This document shows positions 15,601-24,101 of a stretch of 64,000 nt of DNA, piece by piece. The notes under the pieces were generated by a model, which was not told the origin of the DNA, did no database searches, and worked only from the letters and a program-made list of their open reading frames with translations. Each line of letters begins with the position of its first letter. Positions within the stretch are counted from its first letter, which is position 1. Both the position numbers and the translations under genes were made by a program. Source of the stretch: Achromobacter deleyi (GTDB lineage Bacteria; Pseudomonadota; Gammaproteobacteria; Burkholderiales; Burkholderiaceae_B); the NCBI RefSeq assembly GCF_902859705.1, contig NZ_CADIJO010000008.1:1-64000 (forward strand), given 5' to 3'.

Positions 15601-17887
15601 AGTCCACCCGCCACCAGCTGGGCAGCAGATTGCGCACCTTGGCCCGCCGATACCGGTCATCGATCAGGTGCACCGTGCCCACGTCCTGCTCGGTGCGAAT
15701 CACCCGGCCGGCCGCCTGCACCACCTTTTGCATGCCGGGGTACAGATAGGTGTAGTCGTAGCCTTGCGCCTCGCCATAGCGCAAGTCCATGGCCCGCTTG
15801 ATGTTTTCGTTCACCGCATTCACCTGTGGCAGCCCCAGCGTGGCGATGAAGGCGCCGATCAGGCGCTTGCCCGGCAAGTCCACCCCTTCGGAAAACGCGC
15901 CGCCCAGCACCGCAAACCCCACGCCCTGCCCGCTTTCGGTAAAGCGCGCCAGGAACGCCGCGCGGTCGGCTTCCCCCATGCCGGGCGTCTGCAGCCAGAT
16001 CGGCACCTGCGGATGACGCTGGCGCATCAGGTCGGAAACCTGGCGCAGGTAATCGAAGCTGCTCAGGAACCCCAGGTAGTTGCCCGGCCGGCGCGCGTAT
16101 TCGGCCGCGATCAGGTCGACGATGGGCACCAGCGAGCGTTCGCGGTCACGATAGCGGGTGGACACGTTGCCCACCACTTTCACCGCCAGTTGCTCGGCCT
16201 GGAAGGGTGCGGCCACGTCGATCCAGGCGGCATCCGCCGGCAACCCCAAGGTATCGCGATAGAACTGCTGCGGGCTCAAGGTGCCCGAAAATAGCACCGT
16301 GGCATGCGCCGCCGCATGGCGGGCCGCCAGGTACGGCGCGGGTATCACGTTGCGCACGCACAGGGTCGACGGCGGCGTCTTGGCGCCCTGCCCCCGCCCA
16401 TCGGCGCGTGTCACATCGAACAAGGCGTGCGACCCGAACTGCTCGGCCAGCCGCATGAAATGCAGCGCCTCGAAATAGAACGCCAGCACAGGATCATCCT
16501 GCGCCAGCGGCGATTCGCCCAGGTACTCGGTAATGGCCGCCACGGCCTTCTGCACGGCTGCCAACACCCCGGCCGGCGCGGCGTCGTAGGCCTGGTAGGC
16601 GTCGGCCTGCTTCTTGTTCAGCGCCGTCCACGAACGCTGCAGGCCGTCCAGCGCTTTCTTTAGCGGCTTGGGCGCGGCCTGGCGGGCGGCAGCCAAGGTC
16701 AGCTGGTCGAGTTCGCTGGTGTACATGCGGCGGGCGCGTTCGACCAGGTTGTGCGCCTCGTCCACCAGCACCGCCACTTTCCATTGGTTGGCCTGCGTCA
16801 GGCCATGCAGCATGGCCGTGGAATCGTAGTAGTAGTTGTAGTCGCCCACGACCACATCGCTCCAGCGGATGAGTTCCTGCGACAGGTAGTAGGGGCAAAG
16901 TTGATGCGCGCGGGCCACGGCGCGCACGGTGGGCGCATCCAGGCGGCCGTGAGGTTCATCTTGAATCACCGCCAGCGCCGCCTCGCGCGCGGCCGGCAGG
17001 CGGTCGTAGAACCCTTGCGCCAAGGGGCAGGAATCGCCATGGCAGGCCTTATCGGGATGCTCGCAGGCCTTGTCTCGCGCCACCAGGTCCAGTACCCGCA
17101 GCCCGGGCGCTGCCGGCTGCGCGTTCAAGGTATCCAGGGCGTCAAGCGCCAAGCCTCGCCCCGAGCCCTTGGCCGCCAGGAAAAACACCTTGTCCAGCCC
17201 CGTGCCCGGGCTGGCCTTGAGCAACGGGAACAACGTGCCCAACGTCTTGCCGATGCCGGTGGGCGCCTGCGCCATCAGGCAGCGGCCGTCGCGGGCGGTG
17301 CGATACACGGACACCGCCAGCTCGCGTTGCCCGCTACGGAATTCGCCATGCGGAAACGCCAGTTTTTCCAGCGCCGCATCGCGCGCCTGGCGATGCGCCA
17401 GTTCGGTGCCCGCCCACGCCAGGAAGCGGCTGCATTGTTCCTGGAAAAACGCCGCCAGCCAGGCCGCATCGCGGCTTTCGGCCAGCACGGTTTCTTCTTC
17501 GGTGGCCACGTTGAAATACACCAGCGCCACCTGCACCTGGGCCAGACCGCGCGCCTGGCACAGCAGGTGCGCATAGACCCGCGCCTGCGCCCAATGCGCG
17601 GCGCGGTGGTTGTCGCGCACGCTGTCGAGCCTGCCGCGGTAGGTCTTGATTTCTTCCAGGCGGTTGGCCACGGGGTCGTAGCCGTCGGCGCGGCCCCGCA
17701 CCAGCAGCGTGTCGTATTGGCCCGACAGCGCGACTTCGGTTTCGTAGGCCGGCCCGCGCCTGCCGGTGACCACGGCATGGCCGGCCATGCCTTCCAGCCC
17801 GCTGGGCGCCGGCGTGAAGCGCAGGTCAAGGTCGCCCTCGCGGGCGGTGAATTCACACAGCGCGCGCACCGCCACCGCGTAGCTCAT
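15599..17887 (-). CDS. XPD/DinG-like helicase with N-terminal PD-(D/E)XK nuclease
   Basis: A 762-residue SF2 helicase. N-terminal part: a RecB/Cas4-like nuclease motif with D68 in GRADGY, E79 and K81 in EEIKTY, then Q101 and Y106 in QARVYAH. Helicase part: Walker A APTGIGKT at 208-215, four Cys for an iron-sulfur cluster at 275, 282, 287 and 331, DEAH at 376-379, and a C-terminal motif VI QAAGRVIRTEQD. The ATG at 17887 overlaps the FAN1-like gene stop (ATGA). Likely role: unwinding and trimming damaged DNA together with the nuclease upstream. This fusion recalls eukaryotic Dna2 in layout only. Confidence 0.9.
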   Translation of the reverse strand: MSYAVAVRALCEFTAREGDLDLRFTPAPSGLEGMAGHAVVTGRRGPAYETEVALSGQYDTLLVRGRADGYDPVANRLEEIKTYRGRLDSVRDNHRAAHWAQARVYAHLLCQARGLAQVQVALVYFNVATEEETVLAESRDAAWLAAFFQEQCSRFLAWAGTELAHRQARDAALEKLAFPHGEFRSGQRELAVSVYRTARDGRCLMAQAPTGIGKTLGTLFPLLKASPGTGLDKVFFLAAKGSGRGLALDALDTLNAQPAAPGLRVLDLVARDKACEHPDKACHGDSCPLAQGFYDRLPAAREAALAVIQDEPHGRLDAPTVRAVARAHQLCPYYLSQELIRWSDVVVGDYNYYYDSTAMLHGLTQANQWKVAVLVDEAHNLVERARRMYTSELDQLTLAAARQAAPKPLKKALDGLQRSWTALNKKQADAYQAYDAAPAGVLAAVQKAVAAITEYLGESPLAQDDPVLAFYFEALHFMRLAEQFGSHALFDVTRADGRGQGAKTPPSTLCVRNVIPAPYLAARHAAAHATVLFSGTLSPQQFYRDTLGLPADAAWIDVAAPFQAEQLAVKVVGNVSTRYRDRERSLVPIVDLIAAEYARRPGNYLGFLSSFDYLRQVSDLMRQRHPQVPIWLQTPGMGEADRAAFLARFTESGQGVGFAVLGGAFSEGVDLPGKRLIGAFIATLGLPQVNAVNENIKRAMDLRYGEAQGYDYTYLYPGMQKVVQAAGRVIRTEQDVGTVHLIDDRYRRAKVRNLLPSWWRVD

Positions 17888-19533
17888 GCCGCGGCCTCGC
17901 GCCACGTGACATGGCACACGCGCACCGGGATGCCGTGCGCCGCGCAATACGCCAGCCAGCGGATCTGGTTGTCTTGCAGCTTGTCGCCCGGCCCCTTGAT
18001 TTCGATGAGTTCATAGCCCGGCGCATCGGGGCAGAAACGAATCAGGTCGGGCAGGCCCGAGCGGTTGGCCTTCACGTCGCGCAGCAAGCGTTCGAAGAAC
18101 AATTTCAGGTGGGCCGCCGGCAGGCAATCCAGCGCCTGGTCCAGCAGGGCATCGGACAAGGCGCCCCAGAACACGAACGGCGACTGCACGCCCTGCTTGT
18201 CGGCGTAGCGCTGGCGGATGGTGGCGCGGTACTGGCCGGTATCCAGTTGCGCCAGGCATTCGGCGAACAGCGCCTGGCGCCGCGCGTGGAAATCCGGCGC
18301 GTCCAGGTCGGCCGGGCCACGCTGGAACGGGTGAAAGAACGCCCCGGGCAATGGCGCGAACACCGCCGGCCAGCACAACAGGCCGAACAAGGAATTGATC
18401 AGCGTGTTTTCCACGTAGTGCACGGGCGAATCATCGCGATGCAGGTAGTCGCGCGCGGCGAATTCCACGGGCGCGGGCGGTTGGGGCCGGTCCAGTTCGA
18501 GATCGATGCGCACCACCGGCGCCGCCGCCGCGCCGCGCGGTGCGCCGTGGCCCAGCTTGCGGCGCAGGCGCGGCAGCATGCGCGCCAGGCGCTGGGTTTC
18601 TTCTTCGCTTTCGGGTTGGGCCTGGGCCTGCAAGGCCAGCGCCAGCGCGTCGTCGAAGCGTTCCATGCGTTCGTGCACGCGAATGCGGCGGTGCCGCGCG
18701 CCGGGATAGGCGCACTGGGCATAGACCCGCTGGGCCGCGGGCCAGTCCTGAGCGCGCTCGCACGCCTGGCCGATGCGCAGCAGTACCTTGGCGCGGCGCT
18801 TTTCCAGCCAGGCATTGGCGCTGGCGCAATCGGCCACCGCCTGCAACAGGGCGTCCAGGTCCAACAGGTCGTATGGCACATCGTCCAGCGCGCGGCGGCA
18901 AGCGTGCAGCGCCAGGTAGCGGTCGACGTCGTCGCGCGACTGGAAAGCGCGCGAGGCCGCATCGAGCGGCACCGCTTCGTACTGGAACACGCCCAGGTCG
19001 GCCAGCACGAATTCGGACCAATCCTGGTGCAGGTTGCCGAAGAACATCAGGCGCAGGCGCTCGCACAGGTCGGCCACGTCGACGCGCCAGGCGGGGTCGG
19101 CCAGGTCGGTCCAGTCGGCATAGGCTTGGGCATCGGGCTGGGTGGCCCGCAAGGTTTCAAGCCAGTCGGCCTTGCGCGCGCCCCGCGCCACCGCCCCGGC
19201 GAACATGCGGTCAAGTTCGGGCCGCGTATGCAGCCCGAACAGTTCGTCCAGCGTCATGGGGGAATCGGCATCCAGCCAGCTCAGCGCCAGCAACGGCGCC
19301 GCGGCGTCCACCGTATCGGGGATTTCTTCGTAGACCAGGCGGCTGGCCCGAAACCAGGGCCCACGCCGCATCAGCATGCGCACCAGCAACGCCTGCGATG
19401 CCTGCGGCAACGCCGCGAAATCCGCCATGAAGCGGCGTTCGCGGTCGTCCAGCAGGTCGGCATAGCGTTCGCCGACCCAGGCCAGGGCGCGCTGGAAATT
19501 GTGCAGGTAGTAGTAGCGGTGCGGGGCAAGCAT
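17884..19533 (-). CDS. FAN1-like nuclease with VRR-NUC domain
   Basis: A 549-residue structure-specific nuclease of the FAN1 family. The C-terminal VRR-NUC catalytic motif is clear: PD at 495-496, E511-I-K513 and KLQDNQ at about 518-523. The middle is helical and repeat-like, as in FAN1. In other organisms FAN1 processes interstrand crosslinks and 5' flaps. The gene is first in a two-gene operon with the nuclease-helicase, and a LexA-type box lies 15 bases before its start, so DNA-damage induction is likely. Confidence 0.92.
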   Translation of the reverse strand: MLAPHRYYYLHNFQRALAWVGERYADLLDDRERRFMADFAALPQASQALLVRMLMRRGPWFRASRLVYEEIPDTVDAAAPLLALSWLDADSPMTLDELFGLHTRPELDRMFAGAVARGARKADWLETLRATQPDAQAYADWTDLADPAWRVDVADLCERLRLMFFGNLHQDWSEFVLADLGVFQYEAVPLDAASRAFQSRDDVDRYLALHACRRALDDVPYDLLDLDALLQAVADCASANAWLEKRRAKVLLRIGQACERAQDWPAAQRVYAQCAYPGARHRRIRVHERMERFDDALALALQAQAQPESEEETQRLARMLPRLRRKLGHGAPRGAAAAPVVRIDLELDRPQPPAPVEFAARDYLHRDDSPVHYVENTLINSLFGLLCWPAVFAPLPGAFFHPFQRGPADLDAPDFHARRQALFAECLAQLDTGQYRATIRQRYADKQGVQSPFVFWGALSDALLDQALDCLPAAHLKLFFERLLRDVKANRSGLPDLIRFCPDAPGYELIEIKGPGDKLQDNQIRWLAYCAAHGIPVRVCHVTWREAAA

Positions 19534-19547
19534 CGGCGGGGCCGGAT

Positions 19548-19567
19548 GACTGGTTATTTATCCAGTA
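19548..19567 (-). promoter_or_regulatory. LexA (SOS) box
   Basis: CTG at 19550-19552 and CAG at 19563-19565 are separated by exactly 10 AT-rich bases, the CTG-N10-CAG layout of the proteobacterial SOS box; the flanks extend the palindrome to ACTGG/CCAGT. Located directly upstream of the FAN1-like gene. Confidence 0.75.
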
Positions 19568-19623
19568 ATCATAGCAGGCCGGGCTACCTCCGTGTGCCGC
19601 GGCCCCTGCCCTGTGACGCGGAT

Positions 19624-20130
19624 TTATCCATGCCGCACGATCTCGAATCCCTCATCATCCTGCGGCGCCACGAAATACGCAGTGATAGCGTCATACTGCG
19701 CCTCGCTGGTGGTAAAGGGATGCGTGCCCGATGCGTTGCGCGCCCGCAGCCGCGCCTTGCAGACCTCGTCAGGCAGGTCCAGGAAATGCAGCTGGTGAGG
19801 GCAGCCGGCGGCCGTGGCAACCTCGCGCAGCCATTCACGGCTGCGGCGGGTGTTGGCGGGAAAATCCAGCACCACCGACAGCCCGGCCTGCACCAGCGCG
19901 GCCACGTGGCTGCCCATGGCATTGCGCAGCCGGCCGGCACAGCGGCCATAGTCGGCCACGTCCAGGATCTCGCCCGGGTACAGCGCCGCCAGCCAGGCGT
20001 CTTCGCTGATCAGCAGCGTGCGCGGCTGCGACGCCAGTTGCGCGGCCAGGGTGGATTTGCCGGCGCCGATCTTGCCGCACAGAAAATGCAATGTCGGCGT
20101 GGGAGTATCGCGGGAAAGCGTGGTTTGCAT
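19624..20130 (-). CDS. P-loop kinase, zeta-toxin/AAA_33-like
   Basis: A 168-residue nucleotide-binding protein. Walker A is GKIGAGKST at about 19-27; LISEDAWLAALYPGE follows, like the substrate-binding strand of small P-loop kinases; an Arg-rich lid RLRARNASGTHPF lies at about 128-140. It resembles gluconate-kinase- and antibiotic-phosphotransferase-type proteins, but I cannot name the substrate. AAGG precedes the ATG. The gene is downstream of a predicted attenuator with an Ile/Thr leader peptide, so its expression probably depends on ribosome stalling. Confidence 0.8.
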   Translation of the reverse strand: MQTTLSRDTPTPTLHFLCGKIGAGKSTLAAQLASQPRTLLISEDAWLAALYPGEILDVADYGRCAGRLRNAMGSHVAALVQAGLSVVLDFPANTRRSREWLREVATAAGCPHQLHFLDLPDEVCKARLRARNASGTHPFTTSEAQYDAITAYFVAPQDDEGFEIVRHG

Positions 20131-20168
20131 GGCTTGCCTTCAGGAAAGAAACCAACCGGCGGGCCAAC

Positions 20169-20191
20169 AAAAAACCCGCCAGTGGCGGGTT
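20169..20191 (-). terminator. Attenuator terminator in the kinase leader
   Basis: On the minus strand, AACCCGCC-ACT-GGCGGGTT is followed by a run ending in six U. It lies between a promoter and the kinase start, so it can stop transcription before the gene. The left arm can instead pair with GGUGGGUU (20218-20225) at the end of the leader peptide frame. Confidence 0.8.
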
Positions 20192-20215
20192 GATGTAGCG
20201 ATGATCCGACGCGCG

Positions 20216-20278
20216 CTAACCCACCATTGGCCCAATGGTGGTAATAATCGAAGCGAACGAAAGCTGCGGGCGGTTCAT
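20216..20278 (-). CDS. Leader peptide of the kinase attenuator
   Basis: A 20-codon frame starting MNRPQLSF, containing the run I-I-T-T-I at codons 11-15, and ending in TAG. Codons 13-16 (20233-20241) form the left arm of a perfect 9-bp hairpin with 20221-20229. The ATG lies about 7 bases after the -10 box, so the mRNA would be leaderless, and no ribosome site is present. The position of the control codons is what classical ribosome-mediated attenuation needs. Confidence 0.6.
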   Translation of the reverse strand: MNRPQLSFASIITTIGPMVG

Positions 20279-20284
20279 GCGAAG

Positions 20285-20313
20285 ATGATGCGCGCGCCCA
20301 CCGACGCTGTCAA
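20285..20313 (-). promoter_or_regulatory. Sigma70 promoter for leader peptide and kinase
   Basis: Minus-strand TTGACA (20313-20308), 17-base spacer, CATCAT (20290-20285, 4 of 6 to consensus). Predicted transcription start at about 20278, the leader ATG itself. It overlaps the region just before the divergent GNAT gene. Confidence 0.65.
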
Positions 20314-20323
20314 CAAGGATCCC

Positions 20324-20839
20324 ATGCCCTCTCCCACCGTGACCCTGCGACAAGCCACCGCCCGCGACGCCGACGCCATCGCGCAGATGCACGCGGCCAG
20401 TTGGGCCGTCACCTATCGCGGCCTGCTGCCCGATGGCTTTCTCGACACGAACCTGGCCAGCGAACGCATGGTGCATTGGCAAGACAAGATGCAGGACGCC
20501 AATGCCGACGCGCAGGCCGTGTTCATCGCCGAACAGGATGGCCAACCCATCGGCTTTGTCTGCGTGAAACAGGAACACGACCAGCCGGACGGCGTGCTGC
20601 TGGACAACCTGCACGTGCTGCCCGCCTACCAGGGCACGGGCGCGGGCAAGCGCATGGTGGCCCAGGCCGAAGCCTGGGCCCGCGCCCGCGGCGCCTCGCA
20701 CCTGTACCTGTATGCGCTGGAAGGCAACACCCGCGCCATCGATTTCTATGAACGCCAGGGCTGGCAATATGCCGGCACGGAAACCGACCAGATCGGCGGC
20801 ATCACGGCGCAGGCACGGCGCTACGAGCGGCCGCTATAG
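20324..20839 (+). CDS. GNAT acetyltransferase
   Basis: A 171-residue Gcn5-related N-acetyltransferase. The acetyl-CoA loop is seen in VLPAYQGTGAGKRMV at about 98-112, after the conserved beta4 strand LLDNLHVL; a C-terminal YERQGW motif follows. The ATG at 20324 has AAGGAT upstream. Divergent from the attenuator-controlled kinase; substrate unknown. Confidence 0.88.
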   Translation: MPSPTVTLRQATARDADAIAQMHAASWAVTYRGLLPDGFLDTNLASERMVHWQDKMQDANADAQAVFIAEQDGQPIGFVCVKQEHDQPDGVLLDNLHVLPAYQGTGAGKRMVAQAEAWARARGASHLYLYALEGNTRAIDFYERQGWQYAGTETDQIGGITAQARRYERPL

Positions 20840-20931
20840 GGCCCCGGCAGGGTCGCGGCAAGACTGTTGCAGCTGTTGTCGCTGCCCACAGGACACGTCC
20901 GGGCAAGCCGCCAAAGATGACTTCCAATGAA

Positions 20932-20969
20932 AACGGCGCCGCGCCGCCCGAAGGCAACGCGGCGCCGTT
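20932..20969 (-). terminator. Terminator of the dehydrogenase operon
   Basis: An 11-bp stem AACGGCGCCGC/GCGGCGCCGTT with a 16-base loop and a TTTT tail on the minus strand, just beyond the cytochrome c stop. It may also end the GNAT transcript coming from the other side. Confidence 0.7.
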
Positions 20970-20992
20970 GGCCGCATGCAAAACGCGTGAAG

Positions 20993-22312
20993 CTAGCGCT
21001 TGGGCTGCGGCGCCGCGCCCACGTCCTTGCGCACCTTGGCCACGTCGGACGCACTGACCTTGGCGCCCTGGTTGCCCCAGCTGGACCGCACGAAGGTCAC
21101 CACGTCGGCGACTTCCTTGTCGGTCATGCGCCAGTCAAAGCCCGGCATGGCGTAGGCCGTGGGGGCCGCCGTCGTACCCGGCATCTGCGCGCCCTTGAGC
21201 ACGATGTGGATCAGCGAGGTCGGGTCCGCCGAATTCACGGTCGAGCTCAGCGCCAGCTGCGGGAACGTTTCCGTGTAGCCCTTGCCGGTGCTGCGGTGGC
21301 ACGCCGCGCAGTTGTTCAGGAACGCCATGGCGCCGTCGCCCTTGTCCGTGCCGGTGCGCAGCGCCTGCGCCACCGTCTCGTTGTAGGCCAGCGGCTTGGT
21401 CGCGTCCTTGTTGACCGGCGGCAAGCTCTTCAGGTACACCGCGATGGCGTTCAGGTCGGCATCGGTCAGGTGCTGCGTGCTGTCCTGCACCACCTGCGCC
21501 ATGCCGCCAAACGCCGCCGAATGGCCGTTGCGGCCGGACTTCAGGAAGGCAGCGATGTCTTCCTTGCTCCAGCTGCCCAGGCCGTCGGTCATGTCGCCGC
21601 GCAGGTTCTTGGCCAGCCAGCCTTCGACCACGCCGCCCGACAGGAAGGCCGAACCGTCCGCGTCGCTCAGCGCCTTTTCCTGCAAGGCCACGCCGCGCGG
21701 CGTGTGGCAGGTGCTGCAATGGCCCAGGCCTTCGACCAGGTACTGGCCGCGCAGCAATGCCTGCTTGTCCGCATCGGCCACCGCGGCGGCGTTGGCGGCG
21801 GGCGCCGTCACGACGTCCGGCGCGAACATCCAGCGCCATACGCCCAGCGGCCAGCGCATCGACAGCGGCCAGGTGATGTCGGTGTCCTTGTTGGCCTGCT
21901 TGACCGGCTCGACGCCGTGCATGAAGTAGGCATACAGGGCCTTGACGTCATCCGGCGTCACCTTGGCGTAGGCGGTATACGGCATGGCCGGATACAGCGA
22001 ATGCCCGTCCTTGGCCACGCCGTGGCGCACGGCCCGGTCGAAGTCCTCGTAGGTGTAGTTGCCGATGCCCGTGTCTTTGTCGGGCGTGATGTTGGTGGAA
22101 TAGATGGTGCCCAGCGGCGATTCGATGCCCAGGCCGCCGGCGAACGGTTTGCCGTTCGTGGCGGTGTGGCAGGCGATACAGTCGCCGGCGCGCGACAGGT
22201 ATTCGCCCTGCTTGATCAGCTGCGCATCCGCGGCGGCCGGGGTGCCATCGGCCGCCCAGGCGGCGCCGCACACCAGCATCGAGAGCGCCGCAACAATGGT
22301 TTTCTTCATCAT
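20993..22312 (-). CDS. Triheme cytochrome c subunit of a membrane dehydrogenase
   Basis: A 439-residue periplasmic cytochrome c. Signal peptide at about 1-21 (ending AAWAA), then three heme sites: CIACH, CSTCH and CAACH. It passes electrons from the flavoprotein subunit to ubiquinone. AAGGAG 6 bases upstream fixes the ATG at 22312. Third gene of the operon, 10 bases after the flavoprotein stop. A C-terminal membrane helix is not obvious. Confidence 0.92.
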   Translation of the reverse strand: MMKKTIVAALSMLVCGAAWAADGTPAAADAQLIKQGEYLSRAGDCIACHTATNGKPFAGGLGIESPLGTIYSTNITPDKDTGIGNYTYEDFDRAVRHGVAKDGHSLYPAMPYTAYAKVTPDDVKALYAYFMHGVEPVKQANKDTDITWPLSMRWPLGVWRWMFAPDVVTAPAANAAAVADADKQALLRGQYLVEGLGHCSTCHTPRGVALQEKALSDADGSAFLSGGVVEGWLAKNLRGDMTDGLGSWSKEDIAAFLKSGRNGHSAAFGGMAQVVQDSTQHLTDADLNAIAVYLKSLPPVNKDATKPLAYNETVAQALRTGTDKGDGAMAFLNNCAACHRSTGKGYTETFPQLALSSTVNSADPTSLIHIVLKGAQMPGTTAAPTAYAMPGFDWRMTDKEVADVVTFVRSSWGNQGAKVSASDVAKVRKDVGAAPQPKR

Positions 22313-22322
22313 TGTGGGCTCC

Positions 22323-24098
22323 TTAGGCCTGGACCAGCGGGCCGGGGTTCTTCAGGTACTGGTCGCGAATCGCTTGCGCGGCCCAGTACGCCAAGGCGCC
22401 GACCAGCCCGGTCGGGTTGTAGCCCATGTTCTGCGGGAAGGCGCAGGCGCCCATCACGAACACGTTCGACACGTCCCAGCTTTGCAGGTACTTGTTGACC
22501 ACGCTTTCCTTGGGGTTGGACCCCATGATGGCGCCGCCGGTGTTGTGCGTGCTCTGGTACACCCGGGTGTCGTAGCGGGCGCCCTTCTTGCGCACGGCCA
22601 CGAAGTGCTTTTCGGGCTTCATGGCCTTGGCCACTTCGTCCATGCGGCCGCCCATGTAGCCGAGCATGTCGAATTCGTTGTCGTGCCAATCGAATGTCAT
22701 GCGCAGCAAGGGCTGGCCGAAGCTGTCCTTGTAGGTCGGATCCAGCGACAGGTAGGCGTCGCGGTACGACATGACCGAACCGGAAATGCCGATGGTCATG
22801 TAGCGCTGGTAGGCGTCCTGCACACCGGCCTTCCAGGCCGTGCCCCAGCTGGGCGTACCCGGCATGGTGGGCGTGGTCTTGATGGGACGGCCGCCGTAGC
22901 GCACGTGGCGGATGCTGGCGCCGCCCACGAAGCCCAGCGGGCCGTGGTCGAATTGGTCGCCGTTCAGGTCGTCCATGCCCACGCCGCCCGCGCCCGTGCC
23001 CACGAAGGGATTGAGCTGGGTGCCCTTGGGCAGCAGCACGTTGACCGCGCCGTTCATCTGGTAGGCGTAGTTCTTGCCCACCACGCCTTCGTTGGTCTTG
23101 GGATCGTAGGGCTTGCCGATGCCCGACAGCAGCAACAGGCGCACGTTGTGCATCTGGTAGGCCGACAAAATCACCAGGTCGGCGGGCTGTTCGATCTCGC
23201 GGCCCTCGGCGTCGATGTAGGTCACGCCGACGGCCTTCTTGCCGGTCGAATCCAGGTTGACCTTGATGACGTGCGACTGGGTGCGCAGTTCGAAATTGGG
23301 CTTCTTGAGCAGCACCGGCAGGATCGTGGTCTGCGGCGAGGCCTTCGAATACATATAGCAGCCGTAGTTTTCGCAGAAGCCGCAGAAATTACAGGGGCCC
23401 AGGCGCACGCCGTACGGGTTGGTGTACGGGCCGGACGCGTTGGCGGCCGGCGCGGGGTACGGGTGAAAGCCTACTTCGCGCGCGGCCTTCTCGAACAGCT
23501 GGGCGCCGTAGGTATTGGCCAGCGGCGGCAGCGGGAATTCCTTGCTGCGCTTGCCTTCCAGCGGGTTGCCGCCTTCGACGATCTTGCCGTTCAGGTTGCC
23601 GGCCTTGCCCGACGTGCCGCAGACGTACTCGAACTTGCTGAAGTACGGTTCCAGTTCGTCGTAGGTGACGCCGAAGTCCTGGATGGTCATGCCTTCGGGA
23701 ATGAACTTCTTGCCGTAGCGCGTTTCGTAGCGCGTGCGCAGTTCAAGCTCTTCGGGCAGCGTGCGGTAGTGCATGCCGTTCCAGTGGAAACCCGCGCCGC
23801 CCACGCCCGTGCCCAACAGGAACGAGCCGTTCTGGCGGTAAGGCACGGCCACGTCGTCCACGCCGTGGCGGATCGTGACGGTTTCCTTGGACAGGTCCTG
23901 GAACAGCTTGCCGCGCACGGAGTACGCCAGCTCGTCCAGCACCTTGGGGTATTCGGCGTCCTTGGGCGTGTCCTGCATGACGCCGCGTTCCAGCGCCAGC
24001 ACGTGCAGGCCGGCCTCGGTCAGTTCCTGGCCCAGGATGGCGCCGGTCCAGCCGAACCCGACCAGCACGGCATCGACTTTTTCTTTCTTGATTGCCAT
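22323..24098 (-). CDS. GMC-type FAD dehydrogenase, gluconate 2-dehydrogenase-like large subunit
   Basis: A 591-residue flavoprotein oxidising a sugar or sugar acid in the periplasm. Seen: the FAD dinucleotide fold AVLVGFGWTGAILGQEL at the N-terminus; CNFCGFCENYGC at about 230, a cluster-like Cys set found in this family; and a C-terminal HNTGGAIMG with an FAD-contact segment NPTGLVGALAYWAA. It has no signal peptide of its own and would ride out with the Tat-tagged small subunit. Substrate (gluconate, sorbitol, glucose or other) cannot be told from sequence. Confidence 0.9.
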   Translation of the reverse strand: MAIKKEKVDAVLVGFGWTGAILGQELTEAGLHVLALERGVMQDTPKDAEYPKVLDELAYSVRGKLFQDLSKETVTIRHGVDDVAVPYRQNGSFLLGTGVGGAGFHWNGMHYRTLPEELELRTRYETRYGKKFIPEGMTIQDFGVTYDELEPYFSKFEYVCGTSGKAGNLNGKIVEGGNPLEGKRSKEFPLPPLANTYGAQLFEKAAREVGFHPYPAPAANASGPYTNPYGVRLGPCNFCGFCENYGCYMYSKASPQTTILPVLLKKPNFELRTQSHVIKVNLDSTGKKAVGVTYIDAEGREIEQPADLVILSAYQMHNVRLLLLSGIGKPYDPKTNEGVVGKNYAYQMNGAVNVLLPKGTQLNPFVGTGAGGVGMDDLNGDQFDHGPLGFVGGASIRHVRYGGRPIKTTPTMPGTPSWGTAWKAGVQDAYQRYMTIGISGSVMSYRDAYLSLDPTYKDSFGQPLLRMTFDWHDNEFDMLGYMGGRMDEVAKAMKPEKHFVAVRKKGARYDTRVYQSTHNTGGAIMGSNPKESVVNKYLQSWDVSNVFVMGACAFPQNMGYNPTGLVGALAYWAAQAIRDQYLKNPGPLVQA

Positions 24099-24101
24099 GG
24101 C

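Noticed and set aside
20169-20191. Terminator of the GNAT gene
   Set aside because: It lies upstream of the GNAT start and the U run is on the minus strand; it fits the kinase leader instead.
17911-20193. 760-codon plus-strand frame over the FAN1-like and kinase genes
   Set aside because: Low-complexity product and it spans two real genes and their gap; the minus-strand genes have full active-site motifs.
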